Assembly (NCBI RefSeq): GCF_040546275.1
Contig: NZ_JBEPNO010000022.1
Span: forward strand, 31,250-95,249
DNA: 64,000 nt
Direction of reading: 5' to 3'
Source of the DNA: Nakamurella sp040546275
GTDB taxonomy: Bacteria > Actinomycetota > Actinomycetes > Mycobacteriales > Nakamurellaceae
Under the pieces are notes generated by a model. The model was not told the DNA's origin, did not search any database, and was given only the letters and a program-made list of their open reading frames with translations. A program made the translations under genes and the position numbers. This document shows positions 17,144 through 26,468 of the stretch, in pieces; the first letter of the stretch is position 1; each line of letters begins with the position of its first letter.

Positions 17144-20100
17144 GTGTACCTGAAGTCCCTGACGCTGAAGGGTTTCAAGTCCTTCGCCTCGGCTACCACC
17201 CTGCATTTCGAGAAGGGCATCACAGCCGTCGTCGGGCCGAACGGGTCGGGCAAGTCCAACGTCGTCGACGCGATCGCCTGGGTGCTGGGCGAACAGGGCG
17301 CCAAGGCCCTGCGCGGCGGAAAGATGGACGACGTCATCTTCGCCGGGACGGCAGACCGCCCCCCACTCGGCCGTGCGGAGGTCACGCTCACCATCGACAA
17401 TTCCGACGGTGCGCTGCCGATCGAGTACGACGAGGTCTCGATCACCCGGAGGATGTTCCGCGACGGTGCCGGCGAGTACGAGATCAACGGTTCCACGTGC
17501 CGCCTGCTGGACATCCAGGAGCTGCTGTCGGACTCGGGCATCGGCCGGGAGATGCACGTCATCGTCGGCCAAGGTCAGCTCGACGCCGTGCTGCAGGCCC
17601 GCCCGGAAGATCGCCGCGCCTTCATCGAAGAGGCTGCCGGCGTCCTGAAGCACCGCAAGCGCAAGGAGAAGGCGCTCCGCAAGCTGGACGCCATGCACGC
17701 CAACCTGACCAGGCTGAACGACCTCACCGGTGAACTACGGCGCCAGCTCAAGCCTCTGGGGCGGCAGGCCGAGGTGGCCCGACGGGCCGCGGGGGTCCAG
17801 GCCGATCTGCGTGACTCGCGACTCCGGCTGCTCGCCGACGACTACGTCGGGTTGACCGGCCGGATCGCCGCCGAATCCGCCGACGAGGCCGCGGCGCTGG
17901 AACACCGGACGGCCGTGCAGAAGGCGTTGACGCAGGCCACGGAATCATCGGAGACCGCTGCAGCGGCATCTGCGTCCGCCGGTCCCGCGCTGGCGCAGGC
18001 CCAGGACACGTGGTTTGCGTTGTCCGCTCTGATGGAACGGTTCCGCGGCACGGTTTCGCTGGCCGAGGAGCGCGGCCGCAACCTCTCGGCCGCCCCTGAG
18101 GTGGCCCGCCCCGGTCGTGACCCGGACGAGTTGGAGGCGGCGGCCGAAGCGGCCGAGGAGGCGCAGGCGGAGAAGGAGGAAGCGGTCGAGTCCGCCCGCT
18201 CCGAGCTGACCGACGCGGTGACCGGCCGGTCCGAGGCGGAGAGCGCCCTCAGAGCTGCCGAGAACCAACTGCTCACCGCCACTCGCGCGATCGCCGACCG
18301 GCGGGAGGGGCTGGCCAGGCTGACCGGGCAGGTCAACGCGGCTCGGTCACGTCAGACGGCCGGGGGCGACGAGATCGCCCGACTGGCCGCAGCGGTCGCG
18401 GACGCCAGAGATCGTGCGACGACGGCGTCGGAGGAGTTCGGCCAGCTCCAGGACTCCGTCGGCGACCTGGATTCCTCCGAGGTCGGCCTGGACGAGGACC
18501 ACGAGTCGGCCGAGGAGGCGGTGGAGGTCGCCCGGCAGCGGGTCGCCGAGCTCACCGACTCGCTCCGCGCGTCCAGGAGCGAGCAGGGCAGTCTGCGGGC
18601 CAGGGTCGACGCCCTTGCGCTCGGTCTCGACCGCCGGGACGGTGCCGGCGCCTTGCTGGCCCCGGACGTCGAGTTGCCGGGACTGATGGGTTCGGTGGCC
18701 TCGGTCCTGGACGTCGATCCCGGCTTCGAGGGCGCGGTCGCAGCAGCGCTCGGTCGTGCCGCCGATGCCGTCGCCGTCGCCGGGGTCGCCGACGCGGCTG
18801 TCGCCCTGAACCACCTGCGGGAGCAGAACGCCGGGCGCGCCGGGTTGCTCGTCGGTGGTCCGCCCGAAGCGGCCGGTGCCTCTGATACCGGGTCCTGGCC
18901 CTTGCTGCCGTCCGGAGCGGCCTGGGCGATCGACCACGTCCGGGTTCCGGTCGAGCTGAGGACGTCGCTGGCGATCGCGCTGGACCGCGTCGCGGTGGTC
19001 GAGGACCTGGAGGTCGCTCTCGACCTCGTGACGGCATCACCGCTGGTCAGGGCGGTGACAAGAGCCGGTGACCTGCTGGGTGGCGGATGGGCCTTCGGTG
19101 GCAGCGCCGGTAAGCAGTCGGTCCTCGAGATCCAGGCCGCCGTCGACGAGGCCGAATTATCGCTGACGACGGTGACGGCGCGGATCGCCGATCTCGAGGC
19201 CGCCCTCTCGGGCGCCAAGGCCGAGACCGAACTGCGGGACCGGCAGAGCCGGGCCACCCTGGCGGCTCTGCACGAGTCCGATGCGCGGCTGTCCGCGGTG
19301 TCCGAGCAGCTGGGACGGCTCGGCGAGGCCGTGCGGTCCGCCAATGCCGAGGCCGACCGGCTCGAGCGCCAACGGCAGGCGGCCGAGACAGCGGCCGAGC
19401 AGAACCGCACCACGGTGGCCGATCTCGAGGCGCGCCTGTACGCCGCCGAGTCGGAAGAGTCCCCCGAAGAGGTGGACACCGAGATCCGCGACTCGCTGAT
19501 GGATGCCACCGCGGTGGCGCGCCAGGCCGAGGTCGAAGCCCGCCTGGCACTCCGCACGGCCGAGGAGCGCGCGCGGGCAACGGCCGGTGTCGCCGACGGG
19601 CTACGGCGATCGGCGCGTCAGGAGCGGGACGCACGGGTCAGGGCGGAGGCCACCGTCGCCCGTCGGGCCGCCGGCGCGGCGGTGGCGATCGGTGTGGCGG
19701 AGGCCGGGCGTCGGGCGCTGTCCGCGTTGGAGATCTCGTTGGCGTCCGCGACGGATGCGCGCGTGCTGGCCGCAGCCGATCGGGACCGTGCCGAGGCTGC
19801 TCTGACCACCGCCCGGGCGTCGACCCGCGAGTTGCAGGGACAGTGGGACGCGCTGACGGATGCGGTGCACAAGGACGAGATGCTGCGCGCCCAGCAGCAG
19901 ATGCGGGTCGAGCAGCTCGTCGGTCGAGCCGCCGACGAGTTCGGGGTCGGGCCGGCGGATCTGGTCGCCGACTTCGGGCCCGACGTACTGATCCCGCCCA
20001 CCGCGCTGGAGACGTCCGAGTACGAGACCGCCAAGGAACGCGGCGAGGAAGTCGTTGCACCGCAACCACTTCCGTTCGACCGTGACACCCAGGAGCGCCG

Positions 20101-20749
20101 TGCGAAGCGCGCCGAACGTGACCTGAACGTGCTCGGCAAGGTCAACCCGCTCGCTCTCGAGGAGTTCGCGGCCCTCGAGGAACGACACACCTTCCTGTCC
20201 ACCCAGCTCGAGGACCTCAAGTCCACCCGCAAGGACCTGCTCACCGTCGTCGGCGAGGTCGACGACAAGATCCTGGAGGTCTTCACCGCGGCCTACCACG
20301 ATGTCGCACGCGAGTTCGTGACGGTGTTCGCGGAGCTCTTCCCCGGCGGTGATGGCGAATTGATCCTGACGGACCCCTCGGACATGCTGACCACCGGTAT
20401 CGAGGTGCACGCCCGCCCGCCCGGGAAGAAGGTCAAGCGGCTTTCGCTGCTGTCCGGAGGCGAGCGCTCGCTGACCGCGGTCGCGCTGCTGGTGTCGATC
20501 TTCCGGGCCAGGCCCAGCCCGTTCTACATCATGGACGAGGTCGAGGCGGCGCTGGACGAGGTCAACCTGACCCGGTTGGTCAAGCTGTTGACCCTGCTGC
20601 GCGACTCCTCGCAGCTGATCATCATCACCCACCAGAAGTTCACCATGGAGTCGGCCGACGCCCTCTACGGCGTCTCGATGCGCGGTGACGGCATCACCCA
20701 GGTGATCAGCCAGCGAATCCGCGGGGAGAACGTGCCGGCCGTCTCCTGA
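17144..20749 (+). CDS. smc: chromosome segregation protein SMC
   Basis: A 1201-residue condensin ATPase. Walker A (GPNGSGKSNVVDAI) lies near residue 30, long coiled coils on both sides of a hinge at about 500-660, the ABC signature (LLSGGERSLTAVALL) near 1100 and Walker B (FYIMDEVEAALDE) near 1127. The GTG start has GGGAGG upstream. ScpA and ScpB partners and ftsY, which often follows smc, are not in the window; a serpin gene comes next. Confidence 0.97.
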   Translation: MYLKSLTLKGFKSFASATTLHFEKGITAVVGPNGSGKSNVVDAIAWVLGEQGAKALRGGKMDDVIFAGTADRPPLGRAEVTLTIDNSDGALPIEYDEVSITRRMFRDGAGEYEINGSTCRLLDIQELLSDSGIGREMHVIVGQGQLDAVLQARPEDRRAFIEEAAGVLKHRKRKEKALRKLDAMHANLTRLNDLTGELRRQLKPLGRQAEVARRAAGVQADLRDSRLRLLADDYVGLTGRIAAESADEAAALEHRTAVQKALTQATESSETAAAASASAGPALAQAQDTWFALSALMERFRGTVSLAEERGRNLSAAPEVARPGRDPDELEAAAEAAEEAQAEKEEAVESARSELTDAVTGRSEAESALRAAENQLLTATRAIADRREGLARLTGQVNAARSRQTAGGDEIARLAAAVADARDRATTASEEFGQLQDSVGDLDSSEVGLDEDHESAEEAVEVARQRVAELTDSLRASRSEQGSLRARVDALALGLDRRDGAGALLAPDVELPGLMGSVASVLDVDPGFEGAVAAALGRAADAVAVAGVADAAVALNHLREQNAGRAGLLVGGPPEAAGASDTGSWPLLPSGAAWAIDHVRVPVELRTSLAIALDRVAVVEDLEVALDLVTASPLVRAVTRAGDLLGGGWAFGGSAGKQSVLEIQAAVDEAELSLTTVTARIADLEAALSGAKAETELRDRQSRATLAALHESDARLSAVSEQLGRLGEAVRSANAEADRLERQRQAAETAAEQNRTTVADLEARLYAAESEESPEEVDTEIRDSLMDATAVARQAEVEARLALRTAEERARATAGVADGLRRSARQERDARVRAEATVARRAAGAAVAIGVAEAGRRALSALEISLASATDARVLAAADRDRAEAALTTARASTRELQGQWDALTDAVHKDEMLRAQQQMRVEQLVGRAADEFGVGPADLVADFGPDVLIPPTALETSEYETAKERGEEVVAPQPLPFDRDTQERRAKRAERDLNVLGKVNPLALEEFAALEERHTFLSTQLEDLKSTRKDLLTVVGEVDDKILEVFTAAYHDVAREFVTVFAELFPGGDGELILTDPSDMLTTGIEVHARPPGKKVKRLSLLSGGERSLTAVALLVSIFRARPSPFYIMDEVEAALDEVNLTRLVKLLTLLRDSSQLIIITHQKFTMESADALYGVSMRGDGITQVISQRIRGENVPAVS

Positions 20750-20813
20750 CGGTGTGGTGCAACCGTTGGGCCCGAAATTGCGTCACTCCTGTGAAGGCAA
20801 CGGGAGGATGTTC

Positions 20814-22187
20814 ATGGGGTTCAAACAGATCAGTACGGGGGTCGTCGGCCTGCTCACGATGGCCGTGGTCGGTGCCTGCTCCGCATCGTCGACCGCCGGC
20901 ACGGCGGTCACGAGCTCGCAGTCCGCGTCGACCTCGGGGCAGTCCACGATGGGCACCGGGTCGTCGGTTGCGGGTTCGTTGGCTCCCGTTCCGCTGCGTT
21001 CGAACCTGGCCCGGGGAACGGGGGGCGCCGCCGCTGGTGCCGGTCGCGCGATGGATTCGCTCGGCGCCGCGCTGCTGCGGCAGATGCCGGCCGGCGACAA
21101 TGCCGTGCTGAGCCCCTATTCGATCTACGCCGTGCTGGCGATGACCCGCGACGGAGCAAAGGGCGCTACAGCGGCGCAACTGGACAAGGTACTGGGTGGC
21201 ACGGCTGCCGTTCAAGGGGGCAATGTGACGGCGGTCGATCGGGCCGTCGCAGCCGCAATCGCATCCGGCGGGCCGCCGACCGACGCCGATCCGCAGACCG
21301 CCGATGTCCGCCCGGTCACCCTTGACGTGGCGAACTCGGTCTGGCTGTCGCCGTCCCTGACGGTTCGGAAACCCTATCTCGACGCCCTGGCCACCAAATT
21401 CGGGGTGGGCATGTACCAACTCGACTACCGCAAGGACCCCGAGCAGGCCCGCAAGATCATCAACGGCTGGGTTGCCAACCACACGCGCGACAAGATCACC
21501 GACTTGCTCCAGAAGGAACAGATCACCGCAGACACGCTCATTGCGTTGGTGAACGCCGTCTACCTCTCGGCTCCCTGGGCGTCCGACTTCCGCCGGTCAA
21601 GCACGCCGTTGCCCTTCAGCACGGCCTCGGGCGCGAAGAAGACCGTCCCGGCGATGCAGGTGTCCGCGCGTCTCGAGACCGCGTCCGGCAAGGGGTGGAC
21701 CTCGGTGACCATTCCCTACCGCGGTGACGGCCTGGCCATGACGCTGGTCATCCCGGACGCGGGCTCGTTCGACTCCGTCCGGGCCGACCTGGCGTCTGTG
21801 TTGCCCGTGGCGACCTCGGGCCGGTCGACCGCGGTCGATCTGACCATGCCCACGTTCGATGCGGAGGCTCATCTGTCCCTGGTGCCGGCGATGAAGGCCT
21901 TGGGTGTCACCGACCTGTTCGATCCCAAGGCGGCCGATCTCTCCGGGATCGCCGGAGGTGCCGGCGACATCTACGCCGGGCATTTCGTCCACCAGACGGT
22001 GGTCTCGGTGGACGAGAAGGGCACCGAAGCTACGGCCGCCACGGCGATCGTCGGAATGCCGTCGGGTGCCGCTGCTCCCGGGCCGTCCGACAAGATCTCG
22101 GTCGACCGTCCGTTCTTCTACACGATCCACGACACCACCACGGGTGCAGCTCTTTTCCTCGGCCAGATCACCGACCCGAAGTCCTGA
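20814..22187 (+). CDS. serpin-family protease inhibitor, lipoprotein
   Basis: 457 residues. A signal peptide ends in the lipobox VVGAC with C22 as the lipidated residue, followed by a Ser/Thr-rich linker and a complete serpin fold (ANSVWLSPSL, NAVLSPYSIYAVLAM, LVNAVYLSAPW, ISVDRPFFYTI). The reactive loop hinge E401-KGTEATAATA fits the inhibitory consensus (G at P15, T at P14, small residues P12-P9), so loop insertion should work. Counting from the hinge puts P1-P1' near S417-G in the stretch GMPSGAAAPGP. ATG 20814 is 6 nt after GGGAGG; ATG 20808 is an alternative. It should sit on the outer face of the membrane. Confidence 0.88.
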   Translation: MGFKQISTGVVGLLTMAVVGACSASSTAGTAVTSSQSASTSGQSTMGTGSSVAGSLAPVPLRSNLARGTGGAAAGAGRAMDSLGAALLRQMPAGDNAVLSPYSIYAVLAMTRDGAKGATAAQLDKVLGGTAAVQGGNVTAVDRAVAAAIASGGPPTDADPQTADVRPVTLDVANSVWLSPSLTVRKPYLDALATKFGVGMYQLDYRKDPEQARKIINGWVANHTRDKITDLLQKEQITADTLIALVNAVYLSAPWASDFRRSSTPLPFSTASGAKKTVPAMQVSARLETASGKGWTSVTIPYRGDGLAMTLVIPDAGSFDSVRADLASVLPVATSGRSTAVDLTMPTFDAEAHLSLVPAMKALGVTDLFDPKAADLSGIAGGAGDIYAGHFVHQTVVSVDEKGTEATAATAIVGMPSGAAAPGPSDKISVDRPFFYTIHDTTTGAALFLGQITDPKS

Positions 22188-22215
22188 GCCTGGGCTGTGA
22201 CCAACAGTCAGCAGC

Positions 22216-22500
22216 TCAGGCCCAGGGCCCCTTGACCTGGGTCCACTCGCGCACCGCTCGCCCGGAGATCAGGCCCTGCACGGCGAACGGGTCGGCGTCC
22301 ATGGCGGTCTCGACCTCTGCGACCGAGGTGGCCTCGACGATCAGCAGAGCACCGGCAGGCTCGTCCACGTACGGCCCGCTGGCCAGCAGGTTCACCGGGC
22401 CGGTCAGGGTCCCGAGGAACTGGCGATGCGCCGGCCGATGTTCGTCCCTGGCCGGGACGGAATCGGTCAGGTAGTCGTAGAGAACGGCGAATACCGGCAT
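22216..22500 (-). CDS. YciI family protein
   Basis: A 94-residue ferredoxin-like fold protein. The core motifs FAVLYDYLTD, RPAHRQFLGTL and ADPFAVQGLI match YciI-like proteins, with the conserved His in the HR.FL region. It lies 28 nt downstream of glnA on the same strand and is probably co-transcribed. The biochemical role is unknown. Confidence 0.82.
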   Translation of the reverse strand: MPVFAVLYDYLTDSVPARDEHRPAHRQFLGTLTGPVNLLASGPYVDEPAGALLIVEATSVAEVETAMDADPFAVQGLISGRAVREWTQVKGPWA

Positions 22501-22528
22501 GGAAGAGGCTCTCTCAGCGGTCGTAGGC

Positions 22529-23947
22529 TCAGCAGTCGTAATACATGGCGAACTCGTGCGGGTGCGGGCGCAGCCGGATCGCGTCGATCTCCTCCCGCTT
22601 GAGCCGGATCCACATGTCGATCAGGTCGGGGGTGAAGACGCCGCCCTCGAGCAGGTAGTCGTGGTCCTCTTCCAGCCGGTTGATGACCGCCTCGAGGGAG
22701 GATGGCACCTGCGGGATGTTGGCGGCCTCGTCCGGCGGCAGCTCGTAGAGGTCCTTGTCGACCGGAGCCGGCGGCTCGATCTTGTTCTTGATGCCGTCGA
22801 GGCCGGCCATCATCATGGCGGCGAAGGCCAGGTACGGGTTGGCCGACGGGTCCGGACAGCGGAACTCGAGCCGCTTTGCCTTGGCGTTTGTCCCGGTCAG
22901 GGGGATGCGGATGCAGGCGGACCGGTTGCGGGCCGAGTAGACCAGGTTGACCGGCGCCTCGTAGCCCGGGACCAGGCGGTGGTAGGAATTCACCGTCGGG
23001 TTGGTGAATGCCAGCAGGGACGGGGCGTGGTGGAGCAGGCCGCCGATGTAGTAGCGGGCGATGTCCGAGAGTCCGCCGTAGCCGGCTTCGTCGTAGAACA
23101 GTGGCTTGCCGCCGGACCACAGCGACTGGTGGGCGTGCATGCCAGAGCCGTTGTCACCGAAGAGGGGCTTGGGCATGAATGTGACCGTCTTGCCGGCCGC
23201 CCACGCGGTGTTCTTGATGATGTACTTGAACAGCATGACCTCGTCGGCCGAGGCCAGGAGGGTGTTGAACTTGTAGTTGATCTCGGCCTGGCCGCCACCC
23301 ACCTCGTGGTGTCCGCGCTCGATGTCGAAACCCATGTGGATGAGGTTCGCGGTCATGTCCTCGCGAAGATCGGCCATCTGGTCGTACGGCGGTACGGGGA
23401 AATAGCCGCCCTTGACGCGGGTCTTGTACCCCAGGTTGCCACCGACCTCCTCACGGCCCGTGTTCCACCAACCCTCGTCCGTGTCCACCTCGTAGAACGA
23501 ACCACTCATCTTGGTCTCGAAACGCACGTTGTCGAAGACGTAGAACTCGGCCTCGGCCCCGAAGTAGCAGGTGTCGGCGATCCCGGTGCTGGCCAGGTAT
23601 TCCTCGGCCTTGCGGGCTACGTTGCGCGGGTCGCGCGAGTAGGGCTGCAGCGTGAGCGGGTCGTGCACGAAGAAGTTGCACGTCATCGTCTTCCGACGGC
23701 GGAACGGGTCGATCCGAGCGGTGGCCACGTCCGGCAGCAGCGTCATGTCGGACTCGTGGATCGACTGGAATCCCTTGATCGACGATCCGTCGAAAGCCAT
23801 GCCGGCGGCCAACGAGTCAGCCGTGACGGTGGCGGCCGGGACGGTGAGGTGGTTCATCAGGCCGGGCAGATCGCAGAACCGGATGTCGAAGACTTCGACG
23901 TCGTTGTCCTTGATGTAGGCGACCAGTTCTTCAGGGGTGGAGAACAC
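22529..23947 (-). CDS. glnA: glutamine synthetase type I
   Basis: A 472-residue dodecameric enzyme that makes glutamine from glutamate, ammonia and ATP. The signatures FDGSSIKGF, the ATP-binding KPLFGDNGSGMHAHQSLW region and NRSACIRIP are intact. The adenylylation tyrosine is Y401 in KDLYELPPDEA, so GlnE control is expected. The GTG start at 23947 has AAGGAG 8 nt upstream. A four-half-site GlnR box lies 155-192 nt upstream, predicting nitrogen control of transcription. Confidence 0.97.
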   Translation of the reverse strand: MFSTPEELVAYIKDNDVEVFDIRFCDLPGLMNHLTVPAATVTADSLAAGMAFDGSSIKGFQSIHESDMTLLPDVATARIDPFRRRKTMTCNFFVHDPLTLQPYSRDPRNVARKAEEYLASTGIADTCYFGAEAEFYVFDNVRFETKMSGSFYEVDTDEGWWNTGREEVGGNLGYKTRVKGGYFPVPPYDQMADLREDMTANLIHMGFDIERGHHEVGGGQAEINYKFNTLLASADEVMLFKYIIKNTAWAAGKTVTFMPKPLFGDNGSGMHAHQSLWSGGKPLFYDEAGYGGLSDIARYYIGGLLHHAPSLLAFTNPTVNSYHRLVPGYEAPVNLVYSARNRSACIRIPLTGTNAKAKRLEFRCPDPSANPYLAFAAMMMAGLDGIKNKIEPPAPVDKDLYELPPDEAANIPQVPSSLEAVINRLEEDHDYLLEGGVFTPDLIDMWIRLKREEIDAIRLRPHPHEFAMYYDC

Positions 23948-24101
23948 TCATGCGCTCCTTCGAGTCGGGAGATGGACCAGTGCGGGATGGGCTTGCAGTC
24001 TGGCTGAGGGCGGAACGGACCATCACGGCGGGGTGGTGCCACGTGGGGCCGGGAGGAAGGCGCCACGGTCACCCTGACGGGTATGAAGTTAGGGACGGGG
24101 T

Positions 24102-24139
24102 GTTGCCCCAGCGTCTCGGTGCTGTTTCGCGAGAGTTAA
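24102..24139 (-). promoter_or_regulatory. GlnR box upstream of glnA
   Basis: Read on the minus strand there are four 5-nt half-sites, TTAAC, GAAAC, GAGAC and GCAAC, each separated by exactly 6 nt. This is the actinobacterial GlnR pattern (GTnAC-n6-GAAAC twice). It lies in the glnA-RDD divergent gap, upstream of glnA. Confidence 0.75.
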
Positions 24140-24226
24140 CGCCACTGTGCGGCCGACAGTTTCTCGGCGGTGAGGCCTGACGGTGTCAGGGTTCCTGCGG
24201 CAGCGGGTCGTGCAGGCGTGGACACC

Positions 24227-24232
24227 TACGCT
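24227..24232 (+). promoter_or_regulatory. -10 box of RDD gene (leaderless)
   Basis: TACGCT lies 6 nt before the ATG at 24239; no ribosome binding site is visible. Confidence 0.5.
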
Positions 24233-24238
24233 GGAGCC

Positions 24239-24646
24239 ATGGCATCGCAGCAGGAACAGAGTTTTCCAGGGCGTCGTCTCGGGTTGCCCGAGACGGGAGT
24301 GGGATCGGTGGCGGGCCTGGGTGTCCGCATCGGCGCGTTCGCGATCGACTTGTTGGTCTCGTTCCTGATCGCGCTGCTCTTCACCCGTCCCGAGCTGCCC
24401 CGGAACTGGAGTCTGCTGGTGTGGGTGGTGATGACCGTGGTTGCCGTCGGCATCTTCGGATTCACACCGGGCCAGGCGATCTGCGGGATCAGGGTCGCGC
24501 CGCTGGGCGGTCGGGCGCTGGTCGGCTTGTGGGCAGTGCCCCGCACGGCACTGACCTTCGTCATCGTTCCCACCTTGCTCAACGACGCCGACGGGCGTGG
24601 CCTGCACGACCGACTCTGCCGCACCGTGGTGATCAGAACGCGGTAA
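24239..24646 (+). CDS. RDD domain membrane protein
   Basis: A 135-residue integral membrane protein. The family motif is LGVRIGAFAIDLLVSFLI, with the R and D in the first helix; two further hydrophobic segments (LLVWVVMTVVAVGIFGF and LVGLWAVPRTALTFVIV) follow, and the C-terminal GRGLHDRLCRTVV is typical. RDD proteins are suspected transporters or accessory membrane proteins. The ATG at 24239 is supported by the TACGCT box 6 nt upstream. It is divergent from glnA and convergent with DUF4191. Confidence 0.85.
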   Translation: MASQQEQSFPGRRLGLPETGVGSVAGLGVRIGAFAIDLLVSFLIALLFTRPELPRNWSLLVWVVMTVVAVGIFGFTPGQAICGIRVAPLGGRALVGLWAVPRTALTFVIVPTLLNDADGRGLHDRLCRTVVIRTR

Positions 24647-24704
24647 TCAACTCCGGCTCACCAACTCGGCTGGAGATCCAGCACGCGGTACCGGATGCCG
24701 GTGA

Positions 24705-25463
24705 CTAGCGACGCCGGGCGGCGCGCTGCACGTTCCGGGTCTTCGTACCGGCTGGGAGCGGTCCCTTGGGCATCCCGGCCTGGCCGATCCGCGCCGACAG
24801 GGCCGCCAGGCGGCTGTCGAGGTCGGAAACCTGCGCTGCAGTGATGTTGCGTGGCAGCTTCATCAGCGAGGAATTGAGCTTCTTGAGCGGCGTCTGTCCC
24901 TCTTCGTTGCCCACGATGATGTCGTAGATCGGCGTCTCGCCGACGATGCGCGCGATCTTCTTCTTCTCCTGGGCCAGCAACGGCTTCACCCGGTGGGTTG
25001 CGCCCTCACCGATCAGAATGATCCCCGGCCGGCCGACCACGCGATGGACGGCGTCGAGATGAGAGGTTCCGGCGATGGCCGGCGTGATCCGCCACTTGCC
25101 GCGGAGCTGGTTGTTCTGCAGTGACCACGCCGCAGCCCCCGGCGTCCCGTCGGCCTGCTTGTAGACATTCGACTGCACCCGACGGGCGAAGAAGATCAAC
25201 GCGACCATGACGCCGATGATCAGACCGAAGACCAGACCGGCCCACCACGTCGCGAGCAGGTAGCCCAGAGCCGAGAAGGCGACCGCCGAGCCGACGAGGC
25301 ACAGGATCATGTACGGCAGCAGCCGCTTGTCTTCCTTGCGCTGCGTCTGGAATGCCTGCCAGATCTGACCGCGGCGTTCCTTCTTCGCGGCCTTGGCAGT
25401 GATCTTGGCCGCCTTCTTCTCCTCTTTGGAGAGTTTGACGGTGCTGGTGGAGGTCTTGGCCAT
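24705..25463 (-). CDS. DUF4191 membrane protein
   Basis: 252 residues from the ATG at 25463. A basic N-terminal helix (KLSKEEKKAAKITAK) precedes two membrane segments (about residues 50-90: YMILCLVGSAVAFSALGYLL and WWAGLVFGLIIGVMVALIFF) and a cytoplasmic domain with VVGRPGIILIGEG and an Arg-rich tail. It is the conserved lipA neighbour of actinobacteria. Function is unknown. A TATCCT box lies 6 nt before this ATG, favouring it over ATG 25484. Confidence 0.85.
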   Translation of the reverse strand: MAKTSTSTVKLSKEEKKAAKITAKAAKKERRGQIWQAFQTQRKEDKRLLPYMILCLVGSAVAFSALGYLLATWWAGLVFGLIIGVMVALIFFARRVQSNVYKQADGTPGAAAWSLQNNQLRGKWRITPAIAGTSHLDAVHRVVGRPGIILIGEGATHRVKPLLAQEKKKIARIVGETPIYDIIVGNEEGQTPLKKLNSSLMKLPRNITAAQVSDLDSRLAALSARIGQAGMPKGPLPAGTKTRNVQRAARRR

Positions 25464-25469
25464 GTCTTG

Positions 25470-25475
25470 AGGATA
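25470..25475 (-). promoter_or_regulatory. -10 box of DUF4191 gene (leaderless)
   Basis: TATCCT on the minus strand, 6 nt before the ATG at 25463. It suggests transcription separate from lipA upstream. Confidence 0.5.
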
Positions 25476-25538
25476 CGACGACATCGGCGGTGATCAGTAC
25501 GCCTTGACGGCGCTGATCGACGACGATCGGCCTGATCG

Positions 25539-26468
25539 CTACCGGTTGGCCCTGGCCGCCACGGCCTGCTTGTACAGGGTGCCGGCGCGGTAGGACGAGC
25601 GAACGAGCGGACCCGACATGACGCCGGCGAATCCGAGCTCGGTCGCCTCCTGCTGCAGTTCGACGAACTCGTGTGGCTTCACCCAGCGGTCGATCGGGTG
25701 GTGCCGCGGGGTTGGGCGCAGGTACTGGGTGATGGTCACCAGATCACAGCCGGCATCGTGCATGTCGACCAGTGCTCGGGAGATCTCCTCGCGGGTCTCG
25801 CCCATGCCCAGGATCAGGTTGGACTTGGTGACCATGCCGGCGGCACGGCCCTGGGAGAGGACGTCCAGCGATTTCTCGTAGGTGAAGGCCGGTCGGATCC
25901 GCTTGAAGATCCGCGGCACGGTCTCGAGATTGTGGGCGAACACCTCCGGGGCAGCGTCGAAGACCTGGCCGAGTAGTTCGGGTTTGCCGGAGAAGTCGGG
26001 AGTGAGGATCTCCACACCGGTGCCCGGGGCCAGTTCATGCACCTTGCGGATGGTCTCTGCGTACAGCCAGGCCCCCTCGTCGGGCAGGTCGTCGCGGGTG
26101 ACACCGGTGATGGTGGCGTACCGGAGGTTCATGGTTCCGATCGACTCGGCGACCCTCCGTGGCTCGTCACGATCCAGTGGTCCCGGTTTGCCGGTATCAA
26201 TCAGGCAGAAGTCGCACCGACGCGTGCATTGGTCCCCGCCGATCAGGAAGGTCGCCTCGCGGTCTTCCCAGCACTCGTAGATGTTCGGGCACCCTGCTTC
26301 CTGGCACACGGTGTGCAGGCCTTCGCGTTTCACCAGGGCCTGCAGAGCCGTGTATTCGGGGCCGGTCCGCAGTTTTGTCTTGATCCATTCGGGCTTTCGT
26401 TCGATCGGGACCGCCGCGTTGCGAACCTCGAGGCGGAGAAGTTTGCGCCCCTCCGGGGCCATGGTCAC
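25539..26468 (-). CDS. lipA: lipoyl synthase
   Basis: A 309-residue radical-SAM enzyme that inserts two sulfurs into the octanoyl group on lipoyl-dependent complexes. The auxiliary cluster is CQEAGCPNIYEC, the radical-SAM cluster CTRRCDFC, and the C-terminal SSYRAG motif supplies the serine ligand. The start is GTG 26468 (or ATG 26462), overlapping the stop of the upstream LEA-like gene in a GTGA. It works with lipB at 27516-28316. Confidence 0.96.
   Translation of the reverse strand: MTMAPEGRKLLRLEVRNAAVPIERKPEWIKTKLRTGPEYTALQALVKREGLHTVCQEAGCPNIYECWEDREATFLIGGDQCTRRCDFCLIDTGKPGPLDRDEPRRVAESIGTMNLRYATITGVTRDDLPDEGAWLYAETIRKVHELAPGTGVEILTPDFSGKPELLGQVFDAAPEVFAHNLETVPRIFKRIRPAFTYEKSLDVLSQGRAAGMVTKSNLILGMGETREEISRALVDMHDAGCDLVTITQYLRPTPRHHPIDRWVKPHEFVELQQEATELGFAGVMSGPLVRSSYRAGTLYKQAVAARANR

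Noticed and set aside
22499..24007. 502-residue plus-strand open frame opposite glnA
   Set aside because: glnA is unmistakable on the other strand; the frame is Val/Asp/Arg-rich shadow sequence.
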